Shown here piece after piece: positions 6,152-15,327 of a DNA stretch of 64,000 nt. This DNA is from Christensenella massiliensis. Its GTDB lineage: Bacteria > Bacillota > Clostridia > Christensenellales > Christensenellaceae. How positions within the stretch are numbered: position 1 is the stretch's first letter; each line of letters opens with the position of its first letter. Both the position numbers and the translations under genes were made by a program. The stretch spans positions 682,001 to 746,000 of the forward strand of contig LT700187.1 in the NCBI GenBank assembly GCA_900155415.1, in the 5' to 3' direction. The notes under the pieces are model-generated. The model searched no databases. It saw nothing but the letters and a program-made list of their open reading frames with translations, and was not told where the DNA came from.

Positions 6152-8247
6152 AGGCTCTGCTCCCTGATGCGGTATTTCACGCGCTCGTCATATTCTTTCT
6201 TTTTGCCCTTGTGGAAATTCTGTACCGGGCGCAGATAACCGACGACGCGGCTCCACACCTCCGTATCCTTTCCGCACTCCGGGCAGGTGAACTGCTCGCC
6301 GTCAAGATAGCCGTGCTCCTGACAGATCGAGAATGTAGGCGTAAGCGAGAGATACGGCAGCTTGTAATGAGTGAACACCTTGCGGATGAGGCTTTTCGCC
6401 ACCTCGATGTCGGGAATGCGCTCGCCGAGATAGAGGTGCAGCACGGTTCCTCCCGTATACAGGCTTTGCAGTTCGTCCTGCAGGTCCATCGTTTCAAAAA
6501 TGTCGTCCGTGAAGCCGACCGGAAGCTGTGTGGAATTGGTATAATAGGCCACGTCCCCGCCGCCCGCGCAGATGATGTCAGGATATTTCTTTTTGTCCAG
6601 CTCCGCAAGGCGGTAGCTCGTGCCCTCCGCAGGCGTTGCCTCAAGATTGTAAAAATGTCCCGTTTCTTCTTGTATCTCTGTCATCAGGCCGCGCATATAG
6701 TTCATCACGGATATTGCAAATTCCTGCCCTTTTTCGGTCGTCAGGTCCGTGCCGTCCCCATAGAAATTGAGCAGCGCTTCGTTCATGCCGAGAATGCCGA
6801 TCGTATTGAAATGGTTGTACCAATATTGCCCGGTGCGCATCTTCACGTTGCGCAGATAGTGCGCCGAAAACGGATACAGCCCCCGCTCCGTCTGATGCTC
6901 GATCATCTTGCGCTTGATCTCAAGGCTGTTTTTCGCCAGCATCACCATCTGCCACAGGCGCGCCTTAAATTCTCCCTCGGATTTTGAAAGATAGCCGATG
7001 CGCGGCAGGTTGATGGTCACGACGCCGATCGAGCCCGTCATGGGGTTCGAGCCGAAAAGCCCGCCCCCGCGCTTGCGGAGCTGTTTGGTATCAAGCCGCA
7101 GGCGGCAGCACATGGAAAGCGCGTCCTCCGGCGAAAGATCGGAATTGATATAGTTTGAAAAATACGGGATGCCGTATTTGCAGGTGATCTCCATAAACCT
7201 GTTCACCACCGGGCTGTTCCAGTCAAAATCGTTCGTCACGTTAATGGTCGGGATCGGAAAGGTGAATACCCGTCCGTGCGCGTCTCCCTCGAGCATCACC
7301 TCGCAGAAGCACTCGTTGAACAGATCCATTTCCTTCTGGAACTCGCCGTACGTCTCACGCTGGATCTTTCCCCCCACGATCACAGCCTCGTCCTTTAACG
7401 TACGCGGAACGACGATATCAAAGGTAAGGTTCGAAAACGGACACTGGAAGCCCACGCGCGTGGGAACGTTGATATTGAAAATAAACTCCTGCAATGCCTG
7501 CTTGACTTCTTTTTTGGTCATGCTGTCATAACGGATAAAGGGTGCGCAATAGGTGTCGATAGACGACCACGCCTGCGCGCCCGCAGTCTCCCCCTGCGTA
7601 GTGAATGTGGAATTCACCACCTGTCCCAAAAAAGAACGCAGATGTTTGGCCGGAGAGGACTCCACCTTACCGGGTACGCCGCCGAATCCGTCCGCGAGCA
7701 GCTGCTTTAGATCCCAGCCCGCGCAGTATGGGCCGAAAAATCCAAGGTCATGGATGTGGAACGCGCCGCTCGTGTGCGCCTCGCGTATCTCCTGCGGATA
7801 GACCTCGTGCAGCCAATACTGCTTTGTGAATGTTTCGCGTACATAGTTGTTCATACCGTTGATGGATTTCTGCGTGTTCGCGTTCTCCTTGATCTGCCAG
7901 TCCTTATCGTCAAGATAGTCGGAAAACATATCGATCGTCGCGCCGATGAGGGCGTTGCTTTCCCTTGCCGCGCGGCGTTTTTCACGGTAAAGGATATAGG
8001 CCTTCGCTGTCTTTGCGTGTCCGCGCTCGATCAGCACCTTTTCCACAAGGTCCTGTATCTCCTCCACGTCCGCGGTCTCCGTTTTCAGGCGCAGGTTCGC
8101 AAGGTCCACCACCTCGCCCGAAAGCTTCTGCGCCGTGTCGAAGTCGTCTCCGCCCACGGCAATCACAGCGTTGAAGATAGCCCAAGTGATCTTTTCCTTC
8201 TGGAAATTTTCCGTGCTTCCGTTTCTTTTTCTGATTTTTGTGATCAT
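6148..8247 (-). CDS. nrdD: Anaerobic (class III) ribonucleoside-triphosphate reductase
   Basis: A 699-residue protein. An N-terminal ATP-cone (residues 1-90) gives allosteric control. The ten-stranded barrel core follows. The C-terminus has a Cys-rich zinc site (SICQEHGYL and CPECG) and the glycyl-radical loop VVGYLRPVQNF. It reduces ribonucleotides to deoxyribonucleotides without oxygen, using a glycyl radical made by NrdG. The start at 8247 is fixed by GGAGGAGG and by the ATP-cone beginning at once; upstream in-frame codons run through the riboswitch and are not coding. The operon is nrdD-nrdG with a cobalamin riboswitch leader. Confidence 0.95.
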   Translation of the reverse strand: MITKIRKRNGSTENFQKEKITWAIFNAVIAVGGDDFDTAQKLSGEVVDLANLRLKTETADVEEIQDLVEKVLIERGHAKTAKAYILYREKRRAARESNALIGATIDMFSDYLDDKDWQIKENANTQKSINGMNNYVRETFTKQYWLHEVYPQEIREAHTSGAFHIHDLGFFGPYCAGWDLKQLLADGFGGVPGKVESSPAKHLRSFLGQVVNSTFTTQGETAGAQAWSSIDTYCAPFIRYDSMTKKEVKQALQEFIFNINVPTRVGFQCPFSNLTFDIVVPRTLKDEAVIVGGKIQRETYGEFQKEMDLFNECFCEVMLEGDAHGRVFTFPIPTINVTNDFDWNSPVVNRFMEITCKYGIPYFSNYINSDLSPEDALSMCCRLRLDTKQLRKRGGGLFGSNPMTGSIGVVTINLPRIGYLSKSEGEFKARLWQMVMLAKNSLEIKRKMIEHQTERGLYPFSAHYLRNVKMRTGQYWYNHFNTIGILGMNEALLNFYGDGTDLTTEKGQEFAISVMNYMRGLMTEIQEETGHFYNLEATPAEGTSYRLAELDKKKYPDIICAGGGDVAYYTNSTQLPVGFTDDIFETMDLQDELQSLYTGGTVLHLYLGERIPDIEVAKSLIRKVFTHYKLPYLSLTPTFSICQEHGYLDGEQFTCPECGKDTEVWSRVVGYLRPVQNFHKGKKKEYDERVKYRIREQSL

Positions 8248-8286
8248 CGCGTTTCCTCCTCCGGGATATTCCGGATGCGCGCATAC

Positions 8287-8375
8287 AAAAATAAGCGCGT
8301 ATCCTTTACGCGCCGAGGTGCAGACTCCTCTCGTTTTGCTCAAAAAACGTTCTTCGTTGCCATACCTCGCGGCGC
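8287..8375 (-). promoter_or_regulatory. Terminator/antiterminator platform of the nrdDG riboswitch
   Basis: Minus strand: GCGCGTA, loop AAGGA, TACGCGC and TTATTTTTG make an intrinsic terminator (8287-8313). The upstream strand GCGCCGCGAGGT (8364-8375) can pair instead with ACCTCGGCGC (about 8311-8321), which overlaps the terminator arm, so the two folds exclude each other. This is a transcription-attenuation platform placed between the aptamer and nrdD. Confidence 0.75.
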
Positions 8376-8389
8376 TTTCATTCCGAACG

Positions 8390-8520
8390 GGATATTCTGG
8401 CTCAAGCCTCAAACGCGCCGCACGCCTTCCCAGTTCCTTTTCCCAGTGGCTTCCGTGCATTGCTCGGCTCATACAGCGGCGGGACCGCGCGGGATTTTCA
8501 CCCGTCTTCCCCCATCCGAA
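8390..8520 (-). ncRNA. Cobalamin riboswitch controlling nrdDG
   Basis: Read on the minus strand, the leader contains the conserved blocks of the B12 aptamer in order: GGGTGAAAATCCCGCGCGG, CCGCTGTAT, GCCACTGGG, GGGAAGGCG and the B12-box-like TGAGCCAGAATA. The usual outcome is that bound adenosylcobalamin favours the terminator and turns the operon off. A B12-independent reductase being shut off when cobalamin is available implies a B12-dependent class II reductase elsewhere in the genome (inference). Confidence 0.9.
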
Positions 8521-8560
8521 ATACAATATGATGTGGTAAATATTTTAAAAATACATATAT

Positions 8561-8589
8561 ATTGTATTTCTTCTTTTCCACAAAGTCAA
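8561..8589 (-). promoter_or_regulatory. Promoter of the nrdDG leader
   Basis: TTGACT (8584-8589), 17-base spacer, TACAAT (8561-8566) on the minus strand. Transcription would start near 8553, giving a leader of about 300 nt that contains the riboswitch. Confidence 0.8.
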
Positions 8590-8631
8590 CCCCGGGATCC
8601 ATTTTCCTCAAAAGCAGTTCTCTTTGTTTCA

Positions 8632-8658
8632 GCAAAAAAGCGCCTTAAAAAGGCGCTT
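8632..8658 (-). terminator. Terminator of the EFR1/TetR operon
   Basis: AAGCGCCTT, 3-base loop and AAGGCGCTT, followed on the minus strand by a T run. It lies 225 bases after the EFR1 stop. The stretch 8659-8882 between them shows no supported gene. Confidence 0.7.
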
Positions 8659-8882
8659 CAGTCTGTCAATAAGCCCTTGGCCGGCTTTTTTCTAAGCTTC
8701 TATTTGCGGGCAAATGCAGCGGAGCGCCCATAAGCCCGCTCACGCAGCGGTTTTGCGGCCATGTGTTCTGCGCGCGGTAAAATCTCCGCAAACTCAAAAA
8801 AATGCCCGCCCGCGCAGCAGCATGGCTTTTCCGATAAGCCCGCTTTCGGCTCTTACACGCTTCCTCCCGGGAACGGTCTCCA

Positions 8883-9653
8883 TTACGGCAGAAATAGCCT
8901 CGCCTCTTTTTCCGTTTTCGTAAGCTCCTTTTCCAGCTTATGCTTTACCATACTATAGACCGGGCCGCCTACCCTGCGCGCTCCCGCAGGGCAGGCGTGT
9001 ACGCACGCAAGACAGCGGATACATTTCTTCGCATCCGTCTCCCGCGGAGCCTCCGCCGGGATCGCCCCTGACGGGCATATCCGCACGCATGTTCCGCAGC
9101 CGGTGCAGCTTTTGTCTCCCTTCGGCGTGAACGACGCCACAGTAAACGACCGGTACGGCCGGTCTCCGGGCAAAGAAAGCGGCTTTGCATCCTTTGCTTC
9201 CATGAATTCCCGTATCTCCCTGCCCAATGCTTCCGCGATCGTGAGGTCCTCCTCATTCGGCCGTTCTGCCGCGATTTTCGGGGAAAAGGTATGCTGCGCA
9301 ACGAACGCGCAGGCCGCCGCGCCATAAAAGCCCTGTTTTTCACACAGATCGGAAAGCTCGAGCAGCGCGTCATCGAATTCCCGGTTGCCGTAAACGACGA
9401 CAAACACCGCGGGCGTATGGCTCGCCGTAAGGCCGCGCAGCAGCTCGTCCGGCAGCTGCGGGACCCGTCCGTAATAAACGGGAACGCCGATCACCGCAAG
9501 CTCATCCGGTGAAAACAGATGCTCCTTTGCCCGTATTTCCCGGTTCGTCAGGTCAATCTCGCGGAAATCATCCGCTATTCCCCGTGCAACTGCGCGGACA
9601 TAGCTTTTTGTTCCGCCTGTCGGGCTGAAATAAATTGCCGTAACGTTTTTCAT
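8883..9653 (-). CDS. EFR1-family flavodoxin/ferredoxin fusion protein
   Basis: A 256-residue cytosolic redox protein. The N-terminal flavodoxin-like domain has the FMN-binding loop SPTGGTKS (residues 10-17). A C-terminal bacterial two-cluster ferredoxin follows, with the two Cys motifs CTGCGTCVRIC and CIRCLACVHAC. EFR1 proteins are typical of anaerobic Firmicutes and are thought to move low-potential electrons; the partner is unknown. The start overlaps the stop of the TetR gene (ATGA), so both are on one transcript and TetR probably controls it. Confidence 0.9.
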   Translation of the reverse strand: MKNVTAIYFSPTGGTKSYVRAVARGIADDFREIDLTNREIRAKEHLFSPDELAVIGVPVYYGRVPQLPDELLRGLTASHTPAVFVVVYGNREFDDALLELSDLCEKQGFYGAAACAFVAQHTFSPKIAAERPNEEDLTIAEALGREIREFMEAKDAKPLSLPGDRPYRSFTVASFTPKGDKSCTGCGTCVRICPSGAIPAEAPRETDAKKCIRCLACVHACPAGARRVGGPVYSMVKHKLEKELTKTEKEARLFLP

Positions 9654-10369
9654 ACCGTCTTCTCCTTATTCGTTCCCTTTCTCATACGCCGTATTGCGGC
9701 CTCAGCATGCCGCTTCAGACGCTCTCCGTCCCGCTCGATCTCCTTTTCATCACGCTTCCAGATGTCCGCAAGGCTCATTTTTGGCTCCGCGCGCAGCTCC
9801 GGCTTCACATCGAGCAGTGCTTCTATGCTGCTGCGCACATACAAGGGCAGATCGAACGCGCCGTTATGCATGCACCACATAAAGAGGGCGCTTACAAAAA
9901 TTTGGTGGATCATAATACATAAGGTGGTCGGATCGGAAGAATTGCGTATCTCCCCTGCCGCCTGCGCTTTCCCGATGATGCCTGTCTGCAGCTCCATGTG
10001 CTCCTTCTGGCGTTGGTCGCAGCGGAATGTTCCTACGTCATGGTTGATGTTTTTGATGAACAGCTGCCGCGGTATCTCCGGTCCCGATTTGCCCAGATGG
10101 TCAAAGAAAGGCTGATAGGAGAGCCAAAGCTGTTCTATATAATTCTTTGCGTTCAGCATGCGCACAAAATATTCCGTCCTGATATCATACGGAAATTCAT
10201 AATAGTCCTTTAAAAGCTCGTCCTTCGATTTAAAATAATAATAAAACGTATGCTTGTTGACACCGCTTTTCTCGCATATCTCATTGATCGTCACGTTTTC
10301 AAAGCCATGCTTTCGAAACAGCGATAGGCCGATCTCCTTGATTTTTTCTTTCGTATCTTTTCCTGCCAT
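9650..10369 (-). CDS. TetR-family regulator
   Basis: A 239-residue protein with an N-terminal HTH (VTINEICEKSGVNKHTFYYY, residues about 25-45), the usual TetR DNA-binding core, then a helical ligand-binding domain of ordinary length. It is divergent from a two-gene ABC exporter and shares a 195-base control region with it, the standard layout of a drug-responsive TetR repressor that controls both itself and the pump. Cotranscribed with the EFR1 gene. Confidence 0.9.
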   Translation of the reverse strand: MAGKDTKEKIKEIGLSLFRKHGFENVTINEICEKSGVNKHTFYYYFKSKDELLKDYYEFPYDIRTEYFVRMLNAKNYIEQLWLSYQPFFDHLGKSGPEIPRQLFIKNINHDVGTFRCDQRQKEHMELQTGIIGKAQAAGEIRNSSDPTTLCIMIHQIFVSALFMWCMHNGAFDLPLYVRSSIEALLDVKPELRAEPKMSLADIWKRDEKEIERDGERLKRHAEAAIRRMRKGTNKEKTV

Positions 10370-10401
10370 GTTGCGCTCTTCTTTCCCCGAATTACAGGTT
10401 T

Positions 10402-10476
10402 AGATTAGCACATTTTTGTAATACAGTCAATATTTTTGTCAACCTTATTGACATTTTTATGCAACCGCGGTATCAT
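10402..10476. promoter_or_regulatory. Divergent promoters with GTCAA-N5-TTGAC dyad
   Basis: To the right: TTGACA (10448-10453), 17 bases, TATCAT (10471-10476). To the left: TTGACT (10425-10430), 17 bases, TAATCT (10402-10407). The perfect dyad GTCAA-CCTTA-TTGAC (10438-10452) overlaps the rightward -35 and lies close to the leftward one, and is the probable TetR operator. Confidence 0.75.
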
Positions 10477-10564
10477 AAGCAAACGGAAGTATCAATACCG
10501 GCTGCCGGGTCCGTTCCGCAGCCTGTAAAAGATTCTGTATGTAAGAAAGGAAAGGCAACTTTTT

Positions 10565-12871
10565 ATGAAGCGCATCATCAAATACATGAAACCATACGCT
10601 GCGCTCGTCCTCGCGGCTGTCCTGCTCCTGTTCGGGCAGGCCTTCTGCGATCTTTCGCTGCCGAATTATATGTCCAAAATCGTGGATACAGGCATCCAGC
10701 AGGGCGGGATCGAAAACGCGGTCCCCTCGGCTGTGAGCGAAAGCACGATGGATACGCTCCTCGGCTTTATGGACGGCGGCGGGCAGCAAACGGCGTTGGA
10801 AAACTACACGCTGATTACAAAAGACAGCGTGTCCTACGCGGCCTATCTCGAGGACTATCCGGCGCTCGCAGATGAAAACATCTATGTCAAAAACACCGCA
10901 GACGGGGAAAACGACGAGCTCCTGAATCCCGCATTCGCAAAAGCATTCGCATCAGTCTCTGCCATAGAGCAGATCGCAGAGGCGTCGGCGGACGGTTCAG
11001 CTTCCCTTGCGATCGATGGGCGTACACAGGCGGACGGACAGGAAGAAACAGCGCAGATACCTGAACCGCTTCTGCAATTTATGGCATATTACGCGCAGGA
11101 GCCCGCGGGAACGGAGCTGTTTGCCGCGCTGAATGCCTATCCGGATTCCGCCGGGGTATACGGCGCGCTTTCTTCCCTTTTGGAGGAAAAGCTCGGCAGC
11201 ATGGACGAAAGCCTGCTCACACAGACGGCAGTTCCTGTGCTCAGGCAGGAATATCAAAGCCTCGGCCTTGATCTCACGGCGATCCAGCAGGATTATATCT
11301 GGCGGAACGGCGGGCTCATGCTCCTCCTTGCGTTTGGCTCCGCCGCATGCACCATCGTGGTAGGCCTGCTCGCCTCGCGTGTGGGGGCGGGCCTTGCGCG
11401 CGACCTGCGCGAAAAGACCTTTACGAAGGTGGAGAACTTTTCCAACGTGGAATTCGACAAATTTTCCACCGCCTCTCTCATCACCCGCTGCACGAACGAC
11501 ATCACACAAATACAAATGGTCGTTATCCTGATGATCCGTATGGTCATCTATGCGCCAATCATGGGTGTGGGCGGCGTCGTCATGGCGCTCGACAAAAGCG
11601 TGTCCATGTCGTGGATCATCGCGCTCGCAGTCATCGTACTGCTCGGGTTCATCGGCTCTGTCTTTGCGGTCGTCATGCCGAAGTTCAAAAAGATGCAATC
11701 CCTTGTCGATAAGGTCAACCTCGTCATGCGCGAAAATCTTTCGGGCATGATGGTCATCCGCGCGTTCAACACACAGCAATTCGAGCTTGACCGCTTCGAT
11801 GCGGCAAACCGGAACCTTACCAAAACTCAGCTCTTCACCGGCAGGGCAATGGTCCTTATGATGCCGGTGATGACGATCATCATGAACGGTGTCTCTCTCC
11901 TCATTATATGGATAGGTGCGAACCAGATCGCCGCTTCCTCTATGCAGGTGGGCGATATGATGGCTTTCATGCAGTATGCCATGCAGATCGTCATGGCGTT
12001 CCTCATGATGTCCATGATGTTCATTATGCTGCCCCGTGCGTCCGTTTCCGCTCACCGCATCGCCGATGTGCTGGAGACCGAGCCCGAAATACGCGATCCG
12101 GAGGCTCCAAAGCATTTCAGCGATCCGAAGGGCGTTCTTACCTTCGATCATGTGTGCTTTGCCTATCCGGGTGCGGAGGATAACGTGCTGACAGATATTT
12201 CCTTTACTGCAAGGCCGGGCGAGACGACTGCATTCATCGGCTCCACGGGTTCCGGAAAATCCACCGTGGCAAACCTCATCCCCCGTTTTTACGACGTAAC
12301 GGAGGGAAGTATCACAATAGACGGCATCGATGTGCGCGCCGTCACCCGCCGCGAGCTGCGCGATCAGATCGGTTATGTTCCGCAGAAGTCCGTCCTGTTC
12401 TCGGGAACCGTTGCCTCCAACCTGCGCCTCGGAAATGAAAACGCCCCTAAGGAAACGCTCGAGCGCGCCGCGCAGGACGCACAGGCTACGGAATTTATCC
12501 GCAGGCTCAAGGGGGGCTTTGACGGAAGTATTTCGCAGGGCGGTGCCAACGTATCCGGCGGGCAGAAGCAGCGCCTCTCCATCGCACGCGCCCTTGTGAA
12601 AGACCCGAACATCTATGTGTTCGACGACAGCTTCTCCGCGCTCGATTTCAAAACAGACGCCGTTTTGCGCGCCGCCATCAAAGAGCAAACAAAGGATAAG
12701 ACGGTCCTCATCATCGCCCAGCGCGTGGGTACCATCATGGACGCAGATCAGATCATCGTGCTCGACGAAGGCAGGATCGTCGGAAAGGGTACGCACAAAG
12801 AGCTGATGAAAACGTGCGCCGCCTACCGTGAGATCGCGCTGTCCCAGCTTTCAGAGGAGGAATTAGCATGA
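10565..12871 (+). CDS. ABC exporter subunit with degenerate catalytic site
   Basis: A 768-residue half-transporter: six membrane helices, then an ATPase. Residues about 35-250, between the first two helices, form an unusually long Ala/Glu-rich extracytoplasmic insertion. ATPase motifs are Walker A GSTGSGKST, signature VSGGQ and Walker B YVFDDSFSALD. The residue after the Walker B aspartate is Asp instead of the catalytic Glu, as in the non-hydrolysing subunit of heterodimeric exporters (BmrC type). It overlaps the next gene by 4 bases; the pair would form one pump, probably for drugs or toxic metabolites given the TetR neighbour. Confidence 0.9.
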   Translation: MKRIIKYMKPYAALVLAAVLLLFGQAFCDLSLPNYMSKIVDTGIQQGGIENAVPSAVSESTMDTLLGFMDGGGQQTALENYTLITKDSVSYAAYLEDYPALADENIYVKNTADGENDELLNPAFAKAFASVSAIEQIAEASADGSASLAIDGRTQADGQEETAQIPEPLLQFMAYYAQEPAGTELFAALNAYPDSAGVYGALSSLLEEKLGSMDESLLTQTAVPVLRQEYQSLGLDLTAIQQDYIWRNGGLMLLLAFGSAACTIVVGLLASRVGAGLARDLREKTFTKVENFSNVEFDKFSTASLITRCTNDITQIQMVVILMIRMVIYAPIMGVGGVVMALDKSVSMSWIIALAVIVLLGFIGSVFAVVMPKFKKMQSLVDKVNLVMRENLSGMMVIRAFNTQQFELDRFDAANRNLTKTQLFTGRAMVLMMPVMTIIMNGVSLLIIWIGANQIAASSMQVGDMMAFMQYAMQIVMAFLMMSMMFIMLPRASVSAHRIADVLETEPEIRDPEAPKHFSDPKGVLTFDHVCFAYPGAEDNVLTDISFTARPGETTAFIGSTGSGKSTVANLIPRFYDVTEGSITIDGIDVRAVTRRELRDQIGYVPQKSVLFSGTVASNLRLGNENAPKETLERAAQDAQATEFIRRLKGGFDGSISQGGANVSGGQKQRLSIARALVKDPNIYVFDDSFSALDFKTDAVLRAAIKEQTKDKTVLIIAQRVGTIMDADQIIVLDEGRIVGKGTHKELMKTCAAYREIALSQLSEEELA

Positions 12872-14727
12872 GTAAGGCAACAGAGAAACGGCCTCCCATG
12901 GGAGGCGGGCACGGTCCCGGACGCGGGGTGCCGGTGACCGGTGCAAAGGCAAAGGACTTCAAAGGCTCTATGGGACGTTTGCTGAAATATATCGGGAAAT
13001 ATAAGATCGCGGTCATCGTCGTGTTCGTCTTTGCGATCGCATCCGCCGTCTTTTCCATCATCGGCCCGAAGCTGATGGGCAACGCGACGACAGTGCTCTT
13101 CAACGGGGTCATGGGCCAGATCAGCGGCTCCGGGGAGGGCTTCGACTTTGCAGAAATCGCACGCATCCTCATCATGCTCGTCATCCTGTACGGCCTGTCC
13201 GCGCTGTTCAGCTATGTGCAGGGCTTCATCATGACGGGCGTGTCGAACAAGGTTACCTACCGGCTGCGGCAGGATATCAGCAGGAAGATCAATACGCTCC
13301 CGCTTTCCTATTTCGACCGCAACAGCCACGGCGATGTGCTTTCCCGGGTGACGAACGACGTAGACACCATCAGCCAGACGCTGAACCAAAGCCTGTCGCA
13401 GATCGTCACCTCCATCACGATGGTCGTCGGCGTCGCCGTCATGATGTTCACCATCAACTGGATCATGACGCTCGTCGTGCTGTGCATCATCCCCATCGCA
13501 CTGGTTCTCATCTTTCAGGTCGTGAAGCGTTCGCAGAAGTTCTTCCAGCAGCAGCAGGAATACCTCGGCACGGTGAACGGGCATGTAGAGGAAATGTTCG
13601 GCGGGCATAACGTGATATCCGCCTACAACGGCGAGGACAAAAGCATCGAAACCTTCCGCGCAGAAAACGGAAAGCTTTATTCCGCCGCATGGAAAGCCAA
13701 TTTCATGTCCGGCATGATGCAGCCCATCATGGCGTTCATCGGGAACCTCGGCTATGTCGCCGTGTGTGTGCTCGGCGGCTGGTTCGCCGCACAGGGGACC
13801 ATCACCGTCGGCAATATCCAGTCGTTCGTCCAATATGTGCGCAACTTCACCATGCCGCTGTCACAGCTCGCAAATATCTCCAATATCCTCCAGCAGACAG
13901 CGGCCGCATCCGAGCGTGTATTTGAATTTTTGAACGAGCCTGAAGAAACGCCGGATACGGAGCACCCCATAAAGCTCGGCCATGTAGAGGGCAATGTGGA
14001 ATTCAAAGACGTCCATTTCGGTTATAACCCGGATAAGATCATCATCAACGATTTTTCCGCACAGGTAAAGCCGGGCCAGAAGATCGCGATCGTCGGACCG
14101 ACGGGCGCGGGCAAAACGACGATGATCAAGCTGCTCATGCGTTTTTACGATCTGAACAGCGGCGAGATCCTGATCGATGGGCATAAATCGACAGATTTCA
14201 CACGCGCAGACCTGCGCCGTCATTTCGGCATGGTGCTTCAGGATACATGGCTGTATAACGGAACGATCATGGAAAATATACGCTACGGACGCATGGATGC
14301 TACGGACGAAGAGGTCGTCGCCGCGGCAAAGGCCGCCTACGCAGACCGTTTCATCCGCGCTCTCCCGCACGGATATGAAATGGTGCTCAACGAAGACGCC
14401 TCCAATATTTCGCAGGGGCAGAAGCAGCTTCTCACCATCGCGCGCGCCATTCTTGCCGACCCGGATATGCTCATCCTCGATGAAGCCACAAGCTCGGTCG
14501 ATACACGCACTGAGGCGCTGATCCAGAAAGCGATGGATAACCTCTCGCAGGGGCGCACCAGCTTTGTCATCGCTCACCGGCTCTCCACTATCCGTGACGC
14601 AGACCTTATTTTAGTCATGAAAGACGGCGACATCATCGAGCAGGGCACGCATGAGGAACTGCTGAAAAAAGGCGGCTTCTATGCAGACCTCTACAACAGT
14701 CAATTCGCCGCGCCCCGTACCGCATGA
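12868..14727 (+). CDS. ABC exporter subunit with canonical catalytic glutamate
   Basis: A 619-residue half-transporter with a Gly/Pro/His-containing N-terminal extension, six membrane helices and an ATPase with Walker A GPTGAGKTT and Walker B LILDEATSSVD (Glu present). Its signature reads ISQGQ instead of LSGGQ. The intact Glu here and the intact LSGGQ-type motif in the partner complement each other, as expected of an asymmetric heterodimer (BmrD-type subunit). Its start lies inside the end of the preceding gene, preceded by GAGGAGG. It ends in a strong terminator. Confidence 0.9.
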   Translation: MSKATEKRPPMGGGHGPGRGVPVTGAKAKDFKGSMGRLLKYIGKYKIAVIVVFVFAIASAVFSIIGPKLMGNATTVLFNGVMGQISGSGEGFDFAEIARILIMLVILYGLSALFSYVQGFIMTGVSNKVTYRLRQDISRKINTLPLSYFDRNSHGDVLSRVTNDVDTISQTLNQSLSQIVTSITMVVGVAVMMFTINWIMTLVVLCIIPIALVLIFQVVKRSQKFFQQQQEYLGTVNGHVEEMFGGHNVISAYNGEDKSIETFRAENGKLYSAAWKANFMSGMMQPIMAFIGNLGYVAVCVLGGWFAAQGTITVGNIQSFVQYVRNFTMPLSQLANISNILQQTAAASERVFEFLNEPEETPDTEHPIKLGHVEGNVEFKDVHFGYNPDKIIINDFSAQVKPGQKIAIVGPTGAGKTTMIKLLMRFYDLNSGEILIDGHKSTDFTRADLRRHFGMVLQDTWLYNGTIMENIRYGRMDATDEEVVAAAKAAYADRFIRALPHGYEMVLNEDASNISQGQKQLLTIARAILADPDMLILDEATSSVDTRTEALIQKAMDNLSQGRTSFVIAHRLSTIRDADLILVMKDGDIIEQGTHEELLKKGGFYADLYNSQFAAPRTA

Positions 14728-14743
14728 CCGCTGCAGGCGTCCG

Positions 14744-14786
14744 CAGGGCTTCCGGCCGTTTATCCGGCCCGAAGCCCTGTTTTTTT
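14744..14786 (+). terminator. Terminator of the ABC exporter operon
   Basis: CAGGGCTTCCGGCC, a short loop and its complement ending in CCCTG, followed by TTTTTTT. Strong intrinsic terminator 17 bases after the stop. Confidence 0.9.
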
Positions 14787-14826
14787 CCGCGTACGGCAAA
14801 CTGCTGCCATATCCTCCCGTTTATGC

Positions 14827-14832
14827 TATAAT
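14827..14832 (+). promoter_or_regulatory. -10 box of the PH-like gene
   Basis: TATAAT lies 28 bases before the ATG at 14860, with AAAGGAG as ribosome binding site. The -35 at the matching distance is weak. Confidence 0.5.
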
Positions 14833-14859
14833 AAATGCGGCGGTCGGAAAGGAGCATAC

Positions 14860-15294
14860 ATGAAACAGGACGGTTCCCGCATCATTACCTGTCAGCTCAT
14901 CGCAGTAGTCATCGTTCTTGCTGCGGTGGCCTGTATGTTCGTTTACGGCGAACAGCCTCTTTCCGCAGACATAGGGCCTGAGGAGCTGACGATCCGCGGT
15001 ATGCACGGTATTTCTGTTCCGCTTTCGGAGATCAAAACCATTTCCCTCATGGAGGAAACGGTTTCAGACAGATTCCCCCATGCGTCGCGCATGAACGGCT
15101 GCAGGGGCTTCAGCGGCATACTCAGGGGCTATTTCAGCTCCGGGAGCAGCGGAGGCTTCATGCTGTTCGGGGTCGCAGATGCCGCCCCTACGCTTTGCAT
15201 CACGAGAAAAAACGCGATAGATATTTACATCAGCGATCCGGACGCGGAAAAGACGCGCGCACTGTATGGCGCGCTGCGGGCAGCCCTTTCCTGA
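14860..15294 (+). CDS. Membrane-anchored PH-like domain protein
   Basis: A 144-residue protein with one N-terminal membrane helix (residues 8-30). An external or peripheral beta-rich domain follows, with the features of bacterial PH-like domains (LTIRGMHGISVPLSEIKTI, then a Gly/Ser loop, and DIYISDPDAEKT near the end). Such proteins are common and mostly uncharacterised. It starts its own unit with TATAAT and AAAGGAG and is followed by a group of small + strand genes 34 bases on. Confidence 0.6.
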   Translation: MKQDGSRIITCQLIAVVIVLAAVACMFVYGEQPLSADIGPEELTIRGMHGISVPLSEIKTISLMEETVSDRFPHASRMNGCRGFSGILRGYFSSGSSGGFMLFGVADAAPTLCITRKNAIDIYISDPDAEKTRALYGALRAALS

Positions 15295-15327
15295 TGCGGT
15301 CATTTTGGAACAGGAGTTTTTATCAGT

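Noticed and set aside
8248-8526. N-terminal extension of NrdD by 93 codons
   Set aside because: The extension runs through the riboswitch aptamer and terminator. The true start at 8247 has GGAGGAGG and begins the ATP-cone.
10997-12796. Minus-strand frame of about 600 codons opposite the ABC exporter gene
   Set aside because: His/Asp-rich shadow of a well-defined ABC transporter gene with all ATPase motifs on the + strand.
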